Positions 8,276 to 17,116 of a stretch of 55,865 nucleotides of DNA are shown in pieces (within the stretch, counting starts at the first letter, position 1; each line of letters starts with the position of its first letter). The notes beneath the pieces are model-generated. The model searched no databases, was not told the DNA's origin, and worked only from the letters and a program-made list of their open reading frames with translations. A program made the position numbers and the translations under genes. Source of the stretch: Desulfosporosinus sp. BRH_c37 (GTDB lineage: Bacteria; Bacillota; Desulfitobacteriia; Desulfitobacteriales; Desulfitobacteriaceae); NCBI GenBank assembly GCA_001516045.1, contig LOEW01000237.1:1-55865 (forward strand), read 5' to 3'.

Positions 8276-9997
8276 CTATGCCCCAATGAGCATCCCCCTC
8301 CTTTCTCTAACGATTTCGTATAAAACCTTCATAAGGTATACGAACAACAACACGTTTAAGAAAGAAGTGATAATGAGGATCGAACCATATGAAACAGAAT
8401 TGATACCGCTCAGCGTCTCATAGAGAACAAAATGAGTATTGATATAAATAGTCGTGCTAAACCCTGAGGCTAACAAAATTAACCGTTTGTCCCTAAGGTA
8501 GATAAACGTTAATATTGACAGGGCGACAGCCGGAAACAAATATCGTTCATGCATTCTAGTGGAAAACGTGAAGACACCGTCGATCAGGAGGAGTGCAACG
8601 GCAGAAGCATATACCCTGCTATTCCCTTTAATGAAGAGAAACCATGAAAATGCTGTGATCATGACAATAGCAATTAGCCCCCAGCTATGATAGCTGAATA
8701 CAAACAGAGTACCTGCATCTTTTGTAAAGTTCGCTCCCAGTAAACTGAAAAAGTTAAATGCGTTAACCGAGGCATAGGGGTATTCACCTAAGGTACTAGC
8801 ATAGAGTTTGAAAATCCATAACCCGCTCGTGTTCAAGGAAAAAGGCAAAATAATCACTATGGCAGTTACCAGTCCAGAAATAATAACTTTTATCCAACTC
8901 TTGAGAGTTTTTTGCCTTATTAATTCGAAAAAAAGTACTGGGAGAAAGATAATTCCCTGTGGCTTCATGAGAACAGCCGCGGTAAACAGGCCAGTGGCAA
9001 GCCCAATATTCTTTTCCGAGAGAAAAAATATCGCTGCTACAATTATTAAAGTAAAAAACGAATCCACCTGACCCCAGATCGTCGAATTGATCAGCACAGC
9101 TGGGTTGAAGGTGTAAAAGGCGGCGAGTAGAAGGCTAATTTCAAAAGAGAGGTACTTTTGGGCGAGTTTAAATATCAAGAAAGACGTAGCGATGTCCGCA
9201 ACGATCGATGGTAACTTTAAGAGCAACGTAAAGTAGGGACTTAGTGCCGAAAGACTTCCAAGTTTACCAATTAGAAATAAAACGTAGATATAAAAAGGCG
9301 GATAGTCACTGGCGTTACGTCCTTGATAAAATTGAGAGAAATTATTGACTACAGTGGTCGCCCAGTTTTTGAAGGTGCTTAGGTCAAAGGGGTGGCCGTT
9401 AATCAATAGCGCCAGGGGAATTCGCAAGAACAAACCGACACCAAGTATGGTCAGAATCAACATTTTTACATTACTAGGCTGGATTTTTACCTTTTTCTTG
9501 GTGACAAGGTAATAGGCTCCCAAGAAAAGCATCAAAAAAGTTACGGAATAGGCAACAATTTGAGGGGTATAACTTGCACTCGTATTTGTACTTGAACTTA
9601 TACCTGGACTCCAATTACCCATTCCATTTGGCCTAGTCCCGTGGTTAGGTGCTGTTCTCTGGCTTATATCCGAAGGTTGGAACTGTCCATTTGGAGCTTG
9701 CGTGTTTTGACTTGTATTTGGAGTATTTTGGGTTTGAGTTGTACTCTGTCCTTGACTTGTACTTGTACTTGTATTTGTACTTGTATTTGCATTTGTATTT
9801 GTACTAGCATTTGTACTAGCATTTGCATTATCTGGCATTGGGTTGCTTTGACTTGGGACTGAGCTGCTCGCTACGGAGTTATTTTGAGTTAATGGAGCAT
9901 TACTGCTAAAACTCCATAATGTCGTTATGCATAATGTTCCGGCTAATAGTAGGATCGATAACATGCTTATTTTGAGTATATGCTTCCTTATCCCCAC
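8276..9997 (-). CDS. Membrane glycosyltransferase, GT-C/PMT type
   Basis: 573 aa with about 11-13 membrane segments from residue 150 on. The GT-C fold typically uses a polyprenyl-phosphate sugar donor and transfers to an outside acceptor. Conserved-looking features are HPFDLSTFKNWA after the first core helix, a DYPPFYIYVLF stretch in the first catalytic loop, and FYTFNPAVLINSTIWGQVDS, typical of mannosyltransferase-like families. Between an N-terminal membrane segment (about 8-30) and the core lies a long outside segment of low complexity (about 35-140, Ser/Thr/Asn/Gln). The GTG start at 9997 follows AAAGGAG. It lies 16 bp behind galU in the operon. The acceptor and sugar cannot be read from the sequence. 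Confidence 0.82.
   Translation of the reverse strand: MGIRKHILKISMLSILLLAGTLCITTLWSFSSNAPLTQNNSVASSSVPSQSNPMPDNANASTNASTNTNANTSTNTSTSTSQGQSTTQTQNTPNTSQNTQAPNGQFQPSDISQRTAPNHGTRPNGMGNWSPGISSSTNTSASYTPQIVAYSVTFLMLFLGAYYLVTKKKVKIQPSNVKMLILTILGVGLFLRIPLALLINGHPFDLSTFKNWATTVVNNFSQFYQGRNASDYPPFYIYVLFLIGKLGSLSALSPYFTLLLKLPSIVADIATSFLIFKLAQKYLSFEISLLLAAFYTFNPAVLINSTIWGQVDSFFTLIIVAAIFFLSEKNIGLATGLFTAAVLMKPQGIIFLPVLFFELIRQKTLKSWIKVIISGLVTAIVIILPFSLNTSGLWIFKLYASTLGEYPYASVNAFNFFSLLGANFTKDAGTLFVFSYHSWGLIAIVMITAFSWFLFIKGNSRVYASAVALLLIDGVFTFSTRMHERYLFPAVALSILTFIYLRDKRLILLASGFSTTIYINTHFVLYETLSGINSVSYGSILIITSFLNVLLFVYLMKVLYEIVRERRGMLIGA
9735..9835 (-). repeat. 6-bp tandem repeat inside the GT-C gene
   Basis: Near-perfect hexamer repeats of the type TTGTAC/TTGTAT/TTGCAT (plus strand) encode alternating Thr/Asn/Ser/Ala pairs. 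The unit is a multiple of three, so copy-number changes would alter the length of the outside linker without shifting the frame. Confidence 0.75.
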
Positions 9998-10013
9998 CGA
10001 TTGGACGCTCCTT

Positions 10014-10916
10014 TCATACCGCCGCCCTTTTCGGCCGATACTTAACTAATTGCTTTTTTAGCACATGCTGCAAGTACTTGATCAGCTGCGGTTGCAGCTC
10101 TTCTCGCTGCAACCCCATTTCAATGATAGCTTTCATGTAGCCAAACTTATCTCCAATATCGTAGCGGTCTCCTTTCAACTTCAGCCCAAGCAGCCCTTCC
10201 TGTTGACAAACTTCTCGCAAGGCATCCGTCAGCTGATATTCGTTCCCCGCTCCTTTTTCTTGAGTTTTCAGAAAAGGGAAAATGGACGGTTTTAAGATAT
10301 ACCTACCCATGATTGCTATATTGGAAGGAGCATTGGCTGAAGTGGGCTTTTCAATCAGATCCTGCACTTGTAAAACTTTGTTGTGCTGTGCTACAGCCGA
10401 TATAATGCCATATTTGCTTACCTCCGTCGGATGCACCGGCTGGACGCCAATAACTGTTTTCTCATACGTTTCAAAAACGTTTATCAGCTGCTTTAAGGCA
10501 GGAGGATCGGAAACCATAATATCGTCTCCAAGCAGAACGGCAAACGGTTCGTCGCCAATAAATTGCTCTGCGCAAAGAATGGCATGCCCCAAACCAAGCG
10601 GTTCCCTTTGGCGGATATAATGAATATTGGCCAGATTACTGATGTTTTGAATCTCAAGCAGTAAATTTGTTTTTCCCTTTTCCCAAAGCATTTGCTCGAG
10701 CTCTACGGACTTATCAAAATGATCTTCGATGGATTTTTTATTTCTACCCGTTACAATCAGAATACTTTCGATACCGGACTTAACCGCTTCTTCTACGATG
10801 TATTGGATGGCGGGCTTATCGACGATCGGGAGCATCTCCTTGGGCTGCGCTTTAGTTGCCGGCAGAAATCTCGTACCTAAACCAGCTGCCGGGATGATTG
10901 CTTTTCTGATTTTCAT
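10014..10916 (-). CDS. galU: UTP-glucose-1-phosphate uridylyltransferase
   Basis: 300 aa. It makes UDP-glucose from UTP and glucose-1-phosphate. The nucleotide-binding signature KAIIPAAGLGTRFLPATKAQPKEMLPIVDKP is at the N-terminus (in part at residues 4-34), with the sugar-binding EKP (LIEKPT) near 190. Length is normal. It sits 17 bp after gtrA and 16 bp before the GT-C gene, so UDP-glucose synthesis is built into the operon. With the nearby galE, UDP-galactose can also be supplied. The regulator arrays at 14511-14587 and 17117-17171 would co-induce both enzymes. Confidence 0.95.
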   Translation of the reverse strand: MKIRKAIIPAAGLGTRFLPATKAQPKEMLPIVDKPAIQYIVEEAVKSGIESILIVTGRNKKSIEDHFDKSVELEQMLWEKGKTNLLLEIQNISNLANIHYIRQREPLGLGHAILCAEQFIGDEPFAVLLGDDIMVSDPPALKQLINVFETYEKTVIGVQPVHPTEVSKYGIISAVAQHNKVLQVQDLIEKPTSANAPSNIAIMGRYILKPSIFPFLKTQEKGAGNEYQLTDALREVCQQEGLLGLKLKGDRYDIGDKFGYMKAIIEMGLQREELQPQLIKYLQHVLKKQLVKYRPKRAAV

Positions 10917-10933
10917 TCTATATCACTCCAATT

Positions 10934-11329
10934 CTATAGTGAGATCGGCGAAAAAATCCATAAACGGCTACCTATATAATTAATTCCGAGGCTCGCTCCC
11001 GTCGCCAACAATTTACAGACGAGCAATGGCCAGGCTAGGGAATTGTGAAAGTAGACTAACAAACCGTAAGTTATTGTCAATGTGCCAAGGTTTAGTGCCA
11101 AGAATCGGATAAGCTGTCCGGTAGATTGCCCGCGTCTCCTGAAGGTCCACGTTCGGTTCAGAAGAAAGCTGTTCAATACTCCACAAGTGTAGGAGACACA
11201 TTGAGCCACTAGTAACAGAACACCCATATTGGAAAGAACTGTAAATACAGTAAAGTCAACACCTGTATTTACTGTTCCAACTAGACAGAACCTCACAAAC
11301 TCAAGTGATCGCTTCGACATATTAGACAA
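10934..11329 (-). CDS. GtrA-family membrane protein
   Basis: 131 aa with four predicted membrane helices (about 8-30, 35-55, 75-95, 100-122). It fits the GtrA family (motifs RFCLVGTVNTGVDFTVF, NSFLLNRTWTFRR and GINYIGSRLWIF). GtrA proteins are thought to flip polyprenyl-phosphate-linked sugars across the membrane. Its start overlaps the end of the GT2 gene by 8 bp, which suggests translational coupling. The order GT2, GtrA, GT-C is the standard three-part module for adding sugars to outside acceptors. Confidence 0.9.
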   Translation of the reverse strand: MSNMSKRSLEFVRFCLVGTVNTGVDFTVFTVLSNMGVLLLVAQCVSYTCGVLNSFLLNRTWTFRRRGQSTGQLIRFLALNLGTLTITYGLLVYFHNSLAWPLLVCKLLATGASLGINYIGSRLWIFSPISL

Positions 11330-12290
11330 CCCTCTTCACATTCCGTTCTTTTTTCATCATTCCGTAGCATTCACTCACAATATATAAGGGGCGATCTCTT
11401 GCTTCATCATATATTCGTCCGATATACTCTCCGAGAATCCCCATCATTGTCAGGAGAATTCCGGTCAACACCAGTTGCATTGCCAAAACCAGATTCCACC
11501 CGGCGATACCTGACTTGTAAAAGACCTTGAAAAGTAACAGAGCTACTAGGTAGGACAAGCCGGACGTGATGATTACAAACCCTGCATAGGTCGCCATCTT
11601 TATGGGTTTATAGGAAAAAGAAGTAAGGCCGTCCATGCTTAACTTGATCATCTTTTTCAGAGGATACTTCGTTTCTCCGGCTAATCGTTCATCCCTTTCA
11701 TACTCTACCGCAGTTTGCCGGAACCCCACCCAACTCACCAAGCCGCGAACATAACGATTTTTTTCAGGCAGCCGTTTTAGTTCTTCACACACTCTGCGAT
11801 CCAGTAAGCGAAAATCGCCAGTGTCCGTCGGGATATCGAGATCCGTGGAAGCACTCAGAATTCGGTAAAACAAACGAGCAGTTAGCTTTTTGAAAAATGT
11901 TTCGCCCTTCCGTTTCGTCCGTTTGGCGTAAACGACGTCAAATCCTTCTTTCCACTTCGCAATCATATCCAAAATCAGCTCGGGTGGATCCTGTAAATCT
12001 GCGTCAATCACAACCACCGCAGCTCCTAACGCATAGTCCATTCCAGCCGAAATGGCAATTTGGTGACCGAAATTTCGGGAAAATGTAATGAGTTTCACGG
12101 CCTCATCCTGATCTCTATAATTTTTGATCATAGCAGCAGTATGGTCACAGCTACCATCATTCACGAAAATCAGTTCATAAGGCTCTCCCGTCAAATCCAT
12201 CACCTGCTTCAGACGCCGATAGGTTTGGTATATTACAACTTCTTCATTGTAGACTGGAATGACTATGGAATAACAAATGCCTGCGTTCAT
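11322..12290 (-). CDS. Polyprenyl-phosphate glycosyltransferase (GT2, YkcC-like)
   Basis: 322 aa. A GT-A domain (about 8-235) carries SIVIPVYNEE, the FVNDGSCD loop and the DADLQDPPE metal-binding motif. Two C-terminal membrane helices follow (about 238-262 and 270-295). The architecture matches DPM1/GtrB-type enzymes such as B. subtilis YkcC, which load a sugar from a nucleotide donor onto undecaprenyl phosphate at the inner face. It is followed by gtrA with an 8-bp overlap and preceded by the GT39 gene 56 bp upstream. The sugar is not determined, but galU and galE point to glucose or galactose derivatives. Confidence 0.92.
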   Translation of the reverse strand: MNAGICYSIVIPVYNEEVVIYQTYRRLKQVMDLTGEPYELIFVNDGSCDHTAAMIKNYRDQDEAVKLITFSRNFGHQIAISAGMDYALGAAVVVIDADLQDPPELILDMIAKWKEGFDVVYAKRTKRKGETFFKKLTARLFYRILSASTDLDIPTDTGDFRLLDRRVCEELKRLPEKNRYVRGLVSWVGFRQTAVEYERDERLAGETKYPLKKMIKLSMDGLTSFSYKPIKMATYAGFVIITSGLSYLVALLLFKVFYKSGIAGWNLVLAMQLVLTGILLTMMGILGEYIGRIYDEARDRPLYIVSECYGMMKKERNVKRVV

Positions 12291-12346
12291 ACTCTCGCCT
12301 CCAACTTTTTAGGATTGAGCAATATTGCTTTGCCTTTGCAGCAGAA

Positions 12347-14452
12347 TCATGGATTGATTTCGTATAGAGTCTGTGAGGCATTCATGCCTCCGCTGGAATT
12401 CCCCGTACTTGATTGCCACGCTGTCTGCGGGACTACCTTCCCATTCTGGATAATCCAAGCTTGAACTTCTGAGCTTCCACCTCCGGGACCGCCCGCGGAA
12501 CTTAAGAAATATTTAACCTCTTTGTTGGCTACCATTTGTTTTAATTTATCTACGCTCAGGATCGGATCGGAACCAGAAAACCCACCCATAGCCATCACTG
12601 CTTTGCCGGTTTTTATGATGTAGGCTTCGGCAGTACCTGCGTTGGTCGTGGCAAACAGGTATTTCTCGCCGGTATTATTGTCCGTTAGATAAGACAGCAA
12701 ATTTGTGTCGATGTTTTCCTGCGACTGTCCTGCCGTCTTACCCAGTGATTGACCTTGTGTCTGACCTTTTCCCTGCGCTTGGCCGGGCATACCCATCCCG
12801 TTCCCTGATGATGTCGGCCCCGCTGCCGGCAACATACTGTTTCCTCCATAAATGATGGGAGTTGCAGACCAAAAGAGGGGAGCGACTAGCAATATTAACA
12901 AGCCTGCTAATGCGGCAGTTCCTTTCAGCTTAGTTCGAAACGATATTGATTGGTCGAATTCACTATTCGAGGGTTGAGTGATTATATTGATACACAGGAT
13001 GAGTGAAATCACAGTACCCAAAACTCCAACAACAATTGGCAAACCAAGTCCAATCTGTGTCTTATAAGGGATCAGAATATAGAGTTCAAAGGCTGTCGTG
13101 CCTAAAAGTCCGACAGGTAGCAACCATCGTTTCCAGCCTTCGTGGTTTCGGTTAAAGTTATATAATTCTACCCAACCTGCGCCCGTCAGAGCTGCAATGG
13201 GGGGAGCCAACATAATCAGATAATACTGATGGAAAAATCCAGCTACACTAAAGAACCCCATCATCGGTAACAACCACGCGAGCCAAAACAGACTTTCCTT
13301 TTGCTTATCAGTCAGCAACTGTTTTCTGCGAATCCCCATCAACAAGCCGACAGCCCCTAATAAGGCAAACGGAAGCAGCCAACTGATTTGTCCTGATAAC
13401 TGGGCTTGGAACAAGCGAAGCGGTCCGGCTGTTCCTGTGTTGAACATGCCACCACCACCGTCTCCTGGGTTTCCACCCGCATTTCTTCCATCACCACCTG
13501 GCATCTGCCCTGGAGCACCATCCTGGCCAGGTACAAAGCCCTGGGGCATTTCCCTAGTACCGTCAGGCATCTGTCCTCCGTCATCTTGCCCTTGTCCGGA
13601 CGTTTGTTGCGAAGCAGTTATTCTTGCATTGTCTCCTGCTTTGTTGCCAGCTCCCGGTCCTCCTTGACCTGTCAAGCGGGCAATACCGTTATAACCGAAA
13701 GCCAACTCCAGCACTGAATTTGTTTGGCTGCTTCCGATGTACGGCCGATTTGCAGCGGGAATGCTGTCTACGATGAGAGGCCAAGATAACGATACAATTA
13801 GCAAAACAACCGTTGAAGCTGCGAGCACGCTAAGCTTTTTTTTCCAATTAACTTTAAAAGCCAGTAAATAAAACAAATAGAAAGCAGGAAGCACCATATA
13901 CGCTTGGAGCATTTTGATATTGAAACCTACTCCAATCATCCCAAAAGCTGCGATGGACCATGTCCATTTCTGCGTATTAACAGCCTTAAATAACATCCAC
14001 GTTGCAGCCAGGAGCGTAAAAACCAATATACTATCAACATTATTAGTGCGACTAACGGCTGCTGCAATGGGCGTACAGGCTGCCACCAACGCCGAGAGCC
14101 TGGCTGCTGTTTTACCAAAGGACGGTTTGACAAGGACATAAACCAACAGTACAGACCCAACTCCTGCCAGAGCCTGTGGTAAAATGACGCTCCAGCCGTG
14201 TACGCCAAACACTGAAGCGAACAATGTCTGAATCCAGAACGCGACCGGTGGCTTATCTACGGTTACGAATCCCCCCGGATCAAACGAAGCAAAGAAGAAA
14301 TTGTGAAAACTTTGTAGCATACTGGTGACTGCTGATGTGTAATAGGCATTGGCATATTGGTCCTTCCAGATACCGTACATATTCAAAAAAACAGCTAATA
14401 AAGTAATTACAATCAATAACGGGTCAATACGTTTAAGTTTTAATAATTTCAT
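12347..14452 (-). CDS. GT39 membrane glycosyltransferase, YkcB/ArnT-like
   Basis: 701 aa, first gene of the operon. About 11-12 membrane helices. The early outside loop carries FDPGGFVTVDKPPVAFW (about 57-73), the catalytic-loop signature of the YkcB-like GT39 family. A long Gly/Gln/Met/Pro-rich outside loop lies near 265-340 (GQDGAPGQMPGGDG). After the last helix an extracytoplasmic C-terminal domain (about 535-701) contains another Gly/Gln linker and then the conserved-looking YLFATTNAGTAEAYIIKTGKAVMAMGGFSGSDP. YkcB-like enzymes are thought to transfer sugars from polyprenyl phosphate to envelope acceptors. The start follows AAAGGAG. The promoter has the phased CTGAAA array. Confidence 0.9.
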   Translation of the reverse strand: MKLLKLKRIDPLLIVITLLAVFLNMYGIWKDQYANAYYTSAVTSMLQSFHNFFFASFDPGGFVTVDKPPVAFWIQTLFASVFGVHGWSVILPQALAGVGSVLLVYVLVKPSFGKTAARLSALVAACTPIAAAVSRTNNVDSILVFTLLAATWMLFKAVNTQKWTWSIAAFGMIGVGFNIKMLQAYMVLPAFYLFYLLAFKVNWKKKLSVLAASTVVLLIVSLSWPLIVDSIPAANRPYIGSSQTNSVLELAFGYNGIARLTGQGGPGAGNKAGDNARITASQQTSGQGQDDGGQMPDGTREMPQGFVPGQDGAPGQMPGGDGRNAGGNPGDGGGGMFNTGTAGPLRLFQAQLSGQISWLLPFALLGAVGLLMGIRRKQLLTDKQKESLFWLAWLLPMMGFFSVAGFFHQYYLIMLAPPIAALTGAGWVELYNFNRNHEGWKRWLLPVGLLGTTAFELYILIPYKTQIGLGLPIVVGVLGTVISLILCINIITQPSNSEFDQSISFRTKLKGTAALAGLLILLVAPLFWSATPIIYGGNSMLPAAGPTSSGNGMGMPGQAQGKGQTQGQSLGKTAGQSQENIDTNLLSYLTDNNTGEKYLFATTNAGTAEAYIIKTGKAVMAMGGFSGSDPILSVDKLKQMVANKEVKYFLSSAGGPGGGSSEVQAWIIQNGKVVPQTAWQSSTGNSSGGMNASQTLYEINP

Positions 14453-14510
14453 TGCTTAATAACTCCTTTATTTGTTATTGACTTGATTGGGCAGTTTCAA
14501 GCTCTCTATT

Positions 14511-14587
14511 ACTATATCTTTAGTTCCTGAGTCACACCTTAAAGCTACCTGAAAGTTTAATAAGCGTTTCCTGAAAATTAGCTGAAA
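14511..14587 (-). promoter_or_regulatory. Phased CTGAAA array and -10 of GT operon
   Basis: In plus-strand coordinates, CTGAAA or near matches start at 14527 (CTGAGT), 14538 (CTTAAA), 14549, 14571 and 14582 (all three exact), with a very degenerate slot at 14560. All are on one 11-bp register. Read on the minus strand these are TTTCAG units. The promoter-proximal unit ends 10 bp before TATAGT (14516-14511), a good -10 box. The transcript would start near 14504 and run into the GT39 gene. Geometry is identical to the arrays at 5016, 17029 and 17117. Confidence 0.78.
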
Positions 14588-14608
14588 AAAGAACGTAAAG
14601 AAAACGTC

Positions 14609-14653
14609 AAAAAAAGTGACTCAATTCACGGCCAAGCCATTAAAAAGAGTCAC
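14609..14653 (-). terminator. Terminator of the two-component operon
   Basis: On the minus strand GTGACTC (14653-14647) pairs with GAGTCAC (14622-14616), followed by a T run (14615-14609). It lies between the kinase stop at 14722 and the array of the next operon, so the sensor operon and the glycosylation operon are separate transcripts. Confidence 0.75.
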
Positions 14654-14721
14654 TTACCTAATAGTATTATTTTGGTCAACCAAACTATGATTGACTACAT
14701 TTTATTCGGGCGTCAATTATC

Positions 14722-16308
14722 TCAAAAGCTCATAAGTTGGTTGGGTAATGCCGCAGGAAGCCAAACGTAAAAAACGCTTCCTTCTCCTTCAACACTTTCG
14801 ATCCGAATCGTACCCCCATGAAGCTCCACAATCGATTTTGTTATGGCCAATCCGAGGCCTGCTCCACCATATTTCCGTGTCCTAGAAGTATCAGATCGGT
14901 AAAAACGGTTAAACAGATTGTTTATATGGTCCTTTGGTATGCCCGACCCGTTATCTTTCACTGTTAACTCAATACCGTCAGTAACCTTATCTAAAGAAAG
15001 TTGGATGTGTCCCTGTTCAGAATCAGTATGCTGCACCGCGTTTTGGAAAAGATTCAAAATCACTTGCCTCATTTTATCCTCATCAAACTGACTTTTCAAA
15101 TCCGCTGTGAGCCTTAAACTGACTCTGCGATTCCCTGCCAAAACCCTCATCTGCGGCGCCATTTCCTTGATTATTTTGTCCAGCTCTCCTTCAGCGAGTT
15201 GGATACTGGGTGAGCGGTCCAATTTGGCGAGGAGAAGAAGGTCTTGAACCAGCTTTTTCATGCGTTCCGATTCTGCATACATGCTTGATAATGATTTGTG
15301 TAGTTTATCCGGTTGATTCATAGCGCCACGCAGAAGCACCTCTAAGAATCCGTGTATCGAAGTTAACGGAGTGCGCAGCTCATGAGAGGCATCCGCGACA
15401 AAACGGCGCATTTGCTCTTTGGCTTCTTTTTCCGCTTCAAAAGACGTTTCTAGTCTCTCTAGCATCCCATTAAACGAAACGGCCAGTCGGTCGACTTCTA
15501 TTTGTCCCTGCTCGGCAGGTAACCGTTCGGCAAGATTTCCAGCGTCAATTTGTTCAACAGTTTTTACTATCTTCGATAAAGGCACCAATGTTTTTCTTAG
15601 CACCGGAATAAATGCCAACATTCCACCGATCAATGCGAGCAACGAGAGGATAAGGAAAATGACCAGTTGGCGAATCAACATGTCTTTCAAAGGCTTTGTG
15701 CTTACACTAACTTGAATCAATCCGACAAATTGACCTCTCGTCTGGATTGGCCGAAGGACTATCAACTGCTCGCCCCCTCCGGTTTGGTTCAAAACTTTAT
15801 AATTAAGTTTTGTTTTGGGACGCATTGCTTCTTGATAATCCTGCTCAGTCAGCTTAGGCGGAGTTCCAGCGTTTATAAATATATCCGAAAGTAATGACAA
15901 GTTTCCCTTACCATCGACAAGAGCGATTGTGGAGTCAGGCATAAAGAAAAAAGGACTATGCTTAAACCCATTTTCGGGATTTTCACTTGCTGCGTTTTCT
16001 GGTCTGTTAGGATTGTCTGGATTTTTGGGGATTTTTGGCATACCTGGAATACTAATATTGCTTGGACTACCTGAATTACTTGAATTACTGTTGCCCGCGA
16101 TCTGCTCCCAGGCGACCGGAGGAATCGCTTCTATCTGACTTTGAATGCTGGTTGCTTTATTTTGGTAAATAAACTCCCGCATAAAAACATATTGAAACAA
16201 GCCGATAATAACCAGCAACACAGCCATTAGCAGGAACGAACGAGATAAAAGCTGAAAGCGAAGCGAGTTCAGAACGAAGAGGTTGCGCAAGCGATTGCTT
16301 GGTTTCAT
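14722..16308 (-). CDS. Sensor histidine kinase
   Basis: 528 aa. TM1 is at about 22-45 and TM2 at about 212-235, enclosing an outside sensor region. That region has a low-complexity Asn/Pro/Ser stretch (about 72-116, e.g. PKIPKNPDNPNRPEN) and a small PAS/Cache-like part. HAMP is at about 236-290. The HisKA phosphoacceptor is His309 in ADASHELRTPLTSIHGF. The HATPase domain has NLFQNAVQHT (N box), DNGSGIP (G1), FNRFYR (F box) and GGAGLGLAI (G2), all intact. The start overlaps the response-regulator stop by 4 bp (ATGA), so the pair is translationally coupled. It is likely to sense an envelope condition and to control the TTTCAG promoters. Confidence 0.95.
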   Translation of the reverse strand: MKPSNRLRNLFVLNSLRFQLLSRSFLLMAVLLVIIGLFQYVFMREFIYQNKATSIQSQIEAIPPVAWEQIAGNSNSSNSGSPSNISIPGMPKIPKNPDNPNRPENAASENPENGFKHSPFFFMPDSTIALVDGKGNLSLLSDIFINAGTPPKLTEQDYQEAMRPKTKLNYKVLNQTGGGEQLIVLRPIQTRGQFVGLIQVSVSTKPLKDMLIRQLVIFLILSLLALIGGMLAFIPVLRKTLVPLSKIVKTVEQIDAGNLAERLPAEQGQIEVDRLAVSFNGMLERLETSFEAEKEAKEQMRRFVADASHELRTPLTSIHGFLEVLLRGAMNQPDKLHKSLSSMYAESERMKKLVQDLLLLAKLDRSPSIQLAEGELDKIIKEMAPQMRVLAGNRRVSLRLTADLKSQFDEDKMRQVILNLFQNAVQHTDSEQGHIQLSLDKVTDGIELTVKDNGSGIPKDHINNLFNRFYRSDTSRTRKYGGAGLGLAITKSIVELHGGTIRIESVEGEGSVFYVWLPAALPNQLMSF

Positions 16309-16988
16309 ACCAAATCAACTCGATACCCTGCCCCACGCAAGGTGCGAATCAGACGGTGTTCTTTGTCATTTAATTTATCCCGGAGCGATCGGATATACAC
16401 CTCTACGATATTTTCATCCCCACCGAAGTCATAACCCCATACCTTATCCAATATTTTAGATTTACTCAGAACCAAGCCTTGATTGAGCACCATAAATTTG
16501 AGGAGCTCATATTCAGTTGTCGAGAGTTCCAAAAGCCGTTGTTCATAACTAATTTCTTTGCGCCGATCGTCAATGCGAAATGCTCCCATTACAACCTCTC
16601 CCAACAGATTAGGGAATTGATTACGGATTCTCGCCTGAATACGTGCCAGCAATTCCTCAAAACTAAACGGTTTCATCATATAATCATCGGCCCCGAGCAT
16701 TAGTCCTTTAACACGGTCATCCACTTCATCCTTTGCCGTCAGCATGATAATAGCAACGTTCTCGGTCTTTTTGAGCATTCGGCACACTTCAAATCCATCC
16801 ATACCGGGCATCATAACATCGAGAATCACAATATGGGGCAGGAATTGCTTAGCAAGAGTTACTGCCGTCATTCCGTCTTGAGCTGTTTGCACTTCGAATC
16901 CCTCATCCTGAAGGCCCATCTCTAAAAATTGTAGAATGTTTGGTTCGTCATCGACCAATAATATCTTAATTCCCTTTATTTTCTGCAT
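16305..16988 (-). CDS. OmpR-family response regulator
   Basis: 227 aa. The receiver has Asp13/Asp14, phosphoacceptor Asp57 (VILDVMMPG), Thr84 and Lys106, all canonical. The C-terminal winged helix (about 130-225) ends in LIRTLRGAGYRVD. The start follows GGAGGGACAGTAAT. Its own promoter carries the phased TTTCAG array, so autoregulation is likely. OmpR/PhoB proteins bind head to tail on direct repeats of about 11 bp, which is exactly the spacing found at four promoters here. It is therefore the best candidate for the protein that reads those sites; the assignment is an inference. Confidence 0.95.
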   Translation of the reverse strand: MQKIKGIKILLVDDEPNILQFLEMGLQDEGFEVQTAQDGMTAVTLAKQFLPHIVILDVMMPGMDGFEVCRMLKKTENVAIIMLTAKDEVDDRVKGLMLGADDYMMKPFSFEELLARIQARIRNQFPNLLGEVVMGAFRIDDRRKEISYEQRLLELSTTEYELLKFMVLNQGLVLSKSKILDKVWGYDFGGDENIVEVYIRSLRDKLNDKEHRLIRTLRGAGYRVDLV

Positions 16989-17028
16989 ATTACTGTCCCT
17001 CCTTAACTCTAAACTACAATTTCCTCTT

Positions 17029-17083
17029 ATTATCTACTGTCCAACTGAATTGGCTCTGAAAGAATGCTGAAAGTTAGCTGAAT
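17029..17083 (-). promoter_or_regulatory. Phased array and -10 of the regulator operon
   Basis: In plus-strand coordinates CTGAAT 17045, CTGAAA 17056, CTGAAA 17067 and CTGAAT 17078 lie on an exact 11-bp register. On the minus strand the last unit is followed after 10 bp by GATAAT (17034-17029). The transcript would start near 17021, 33 nt before the response-regulator ATG. Confidence 0.78.
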
Positions 17084-17116
17084 CGATTTGGATAACAACG
17101 ACCAAATCTGAAAGAC

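Noticed and set aside
9735..9835. CRISPR-like appearance of short repeats
   Set aside because: Units are 6 bp and in frame within a coding region; no spacers and no cas genes. No CRISPR array was seen in the window.
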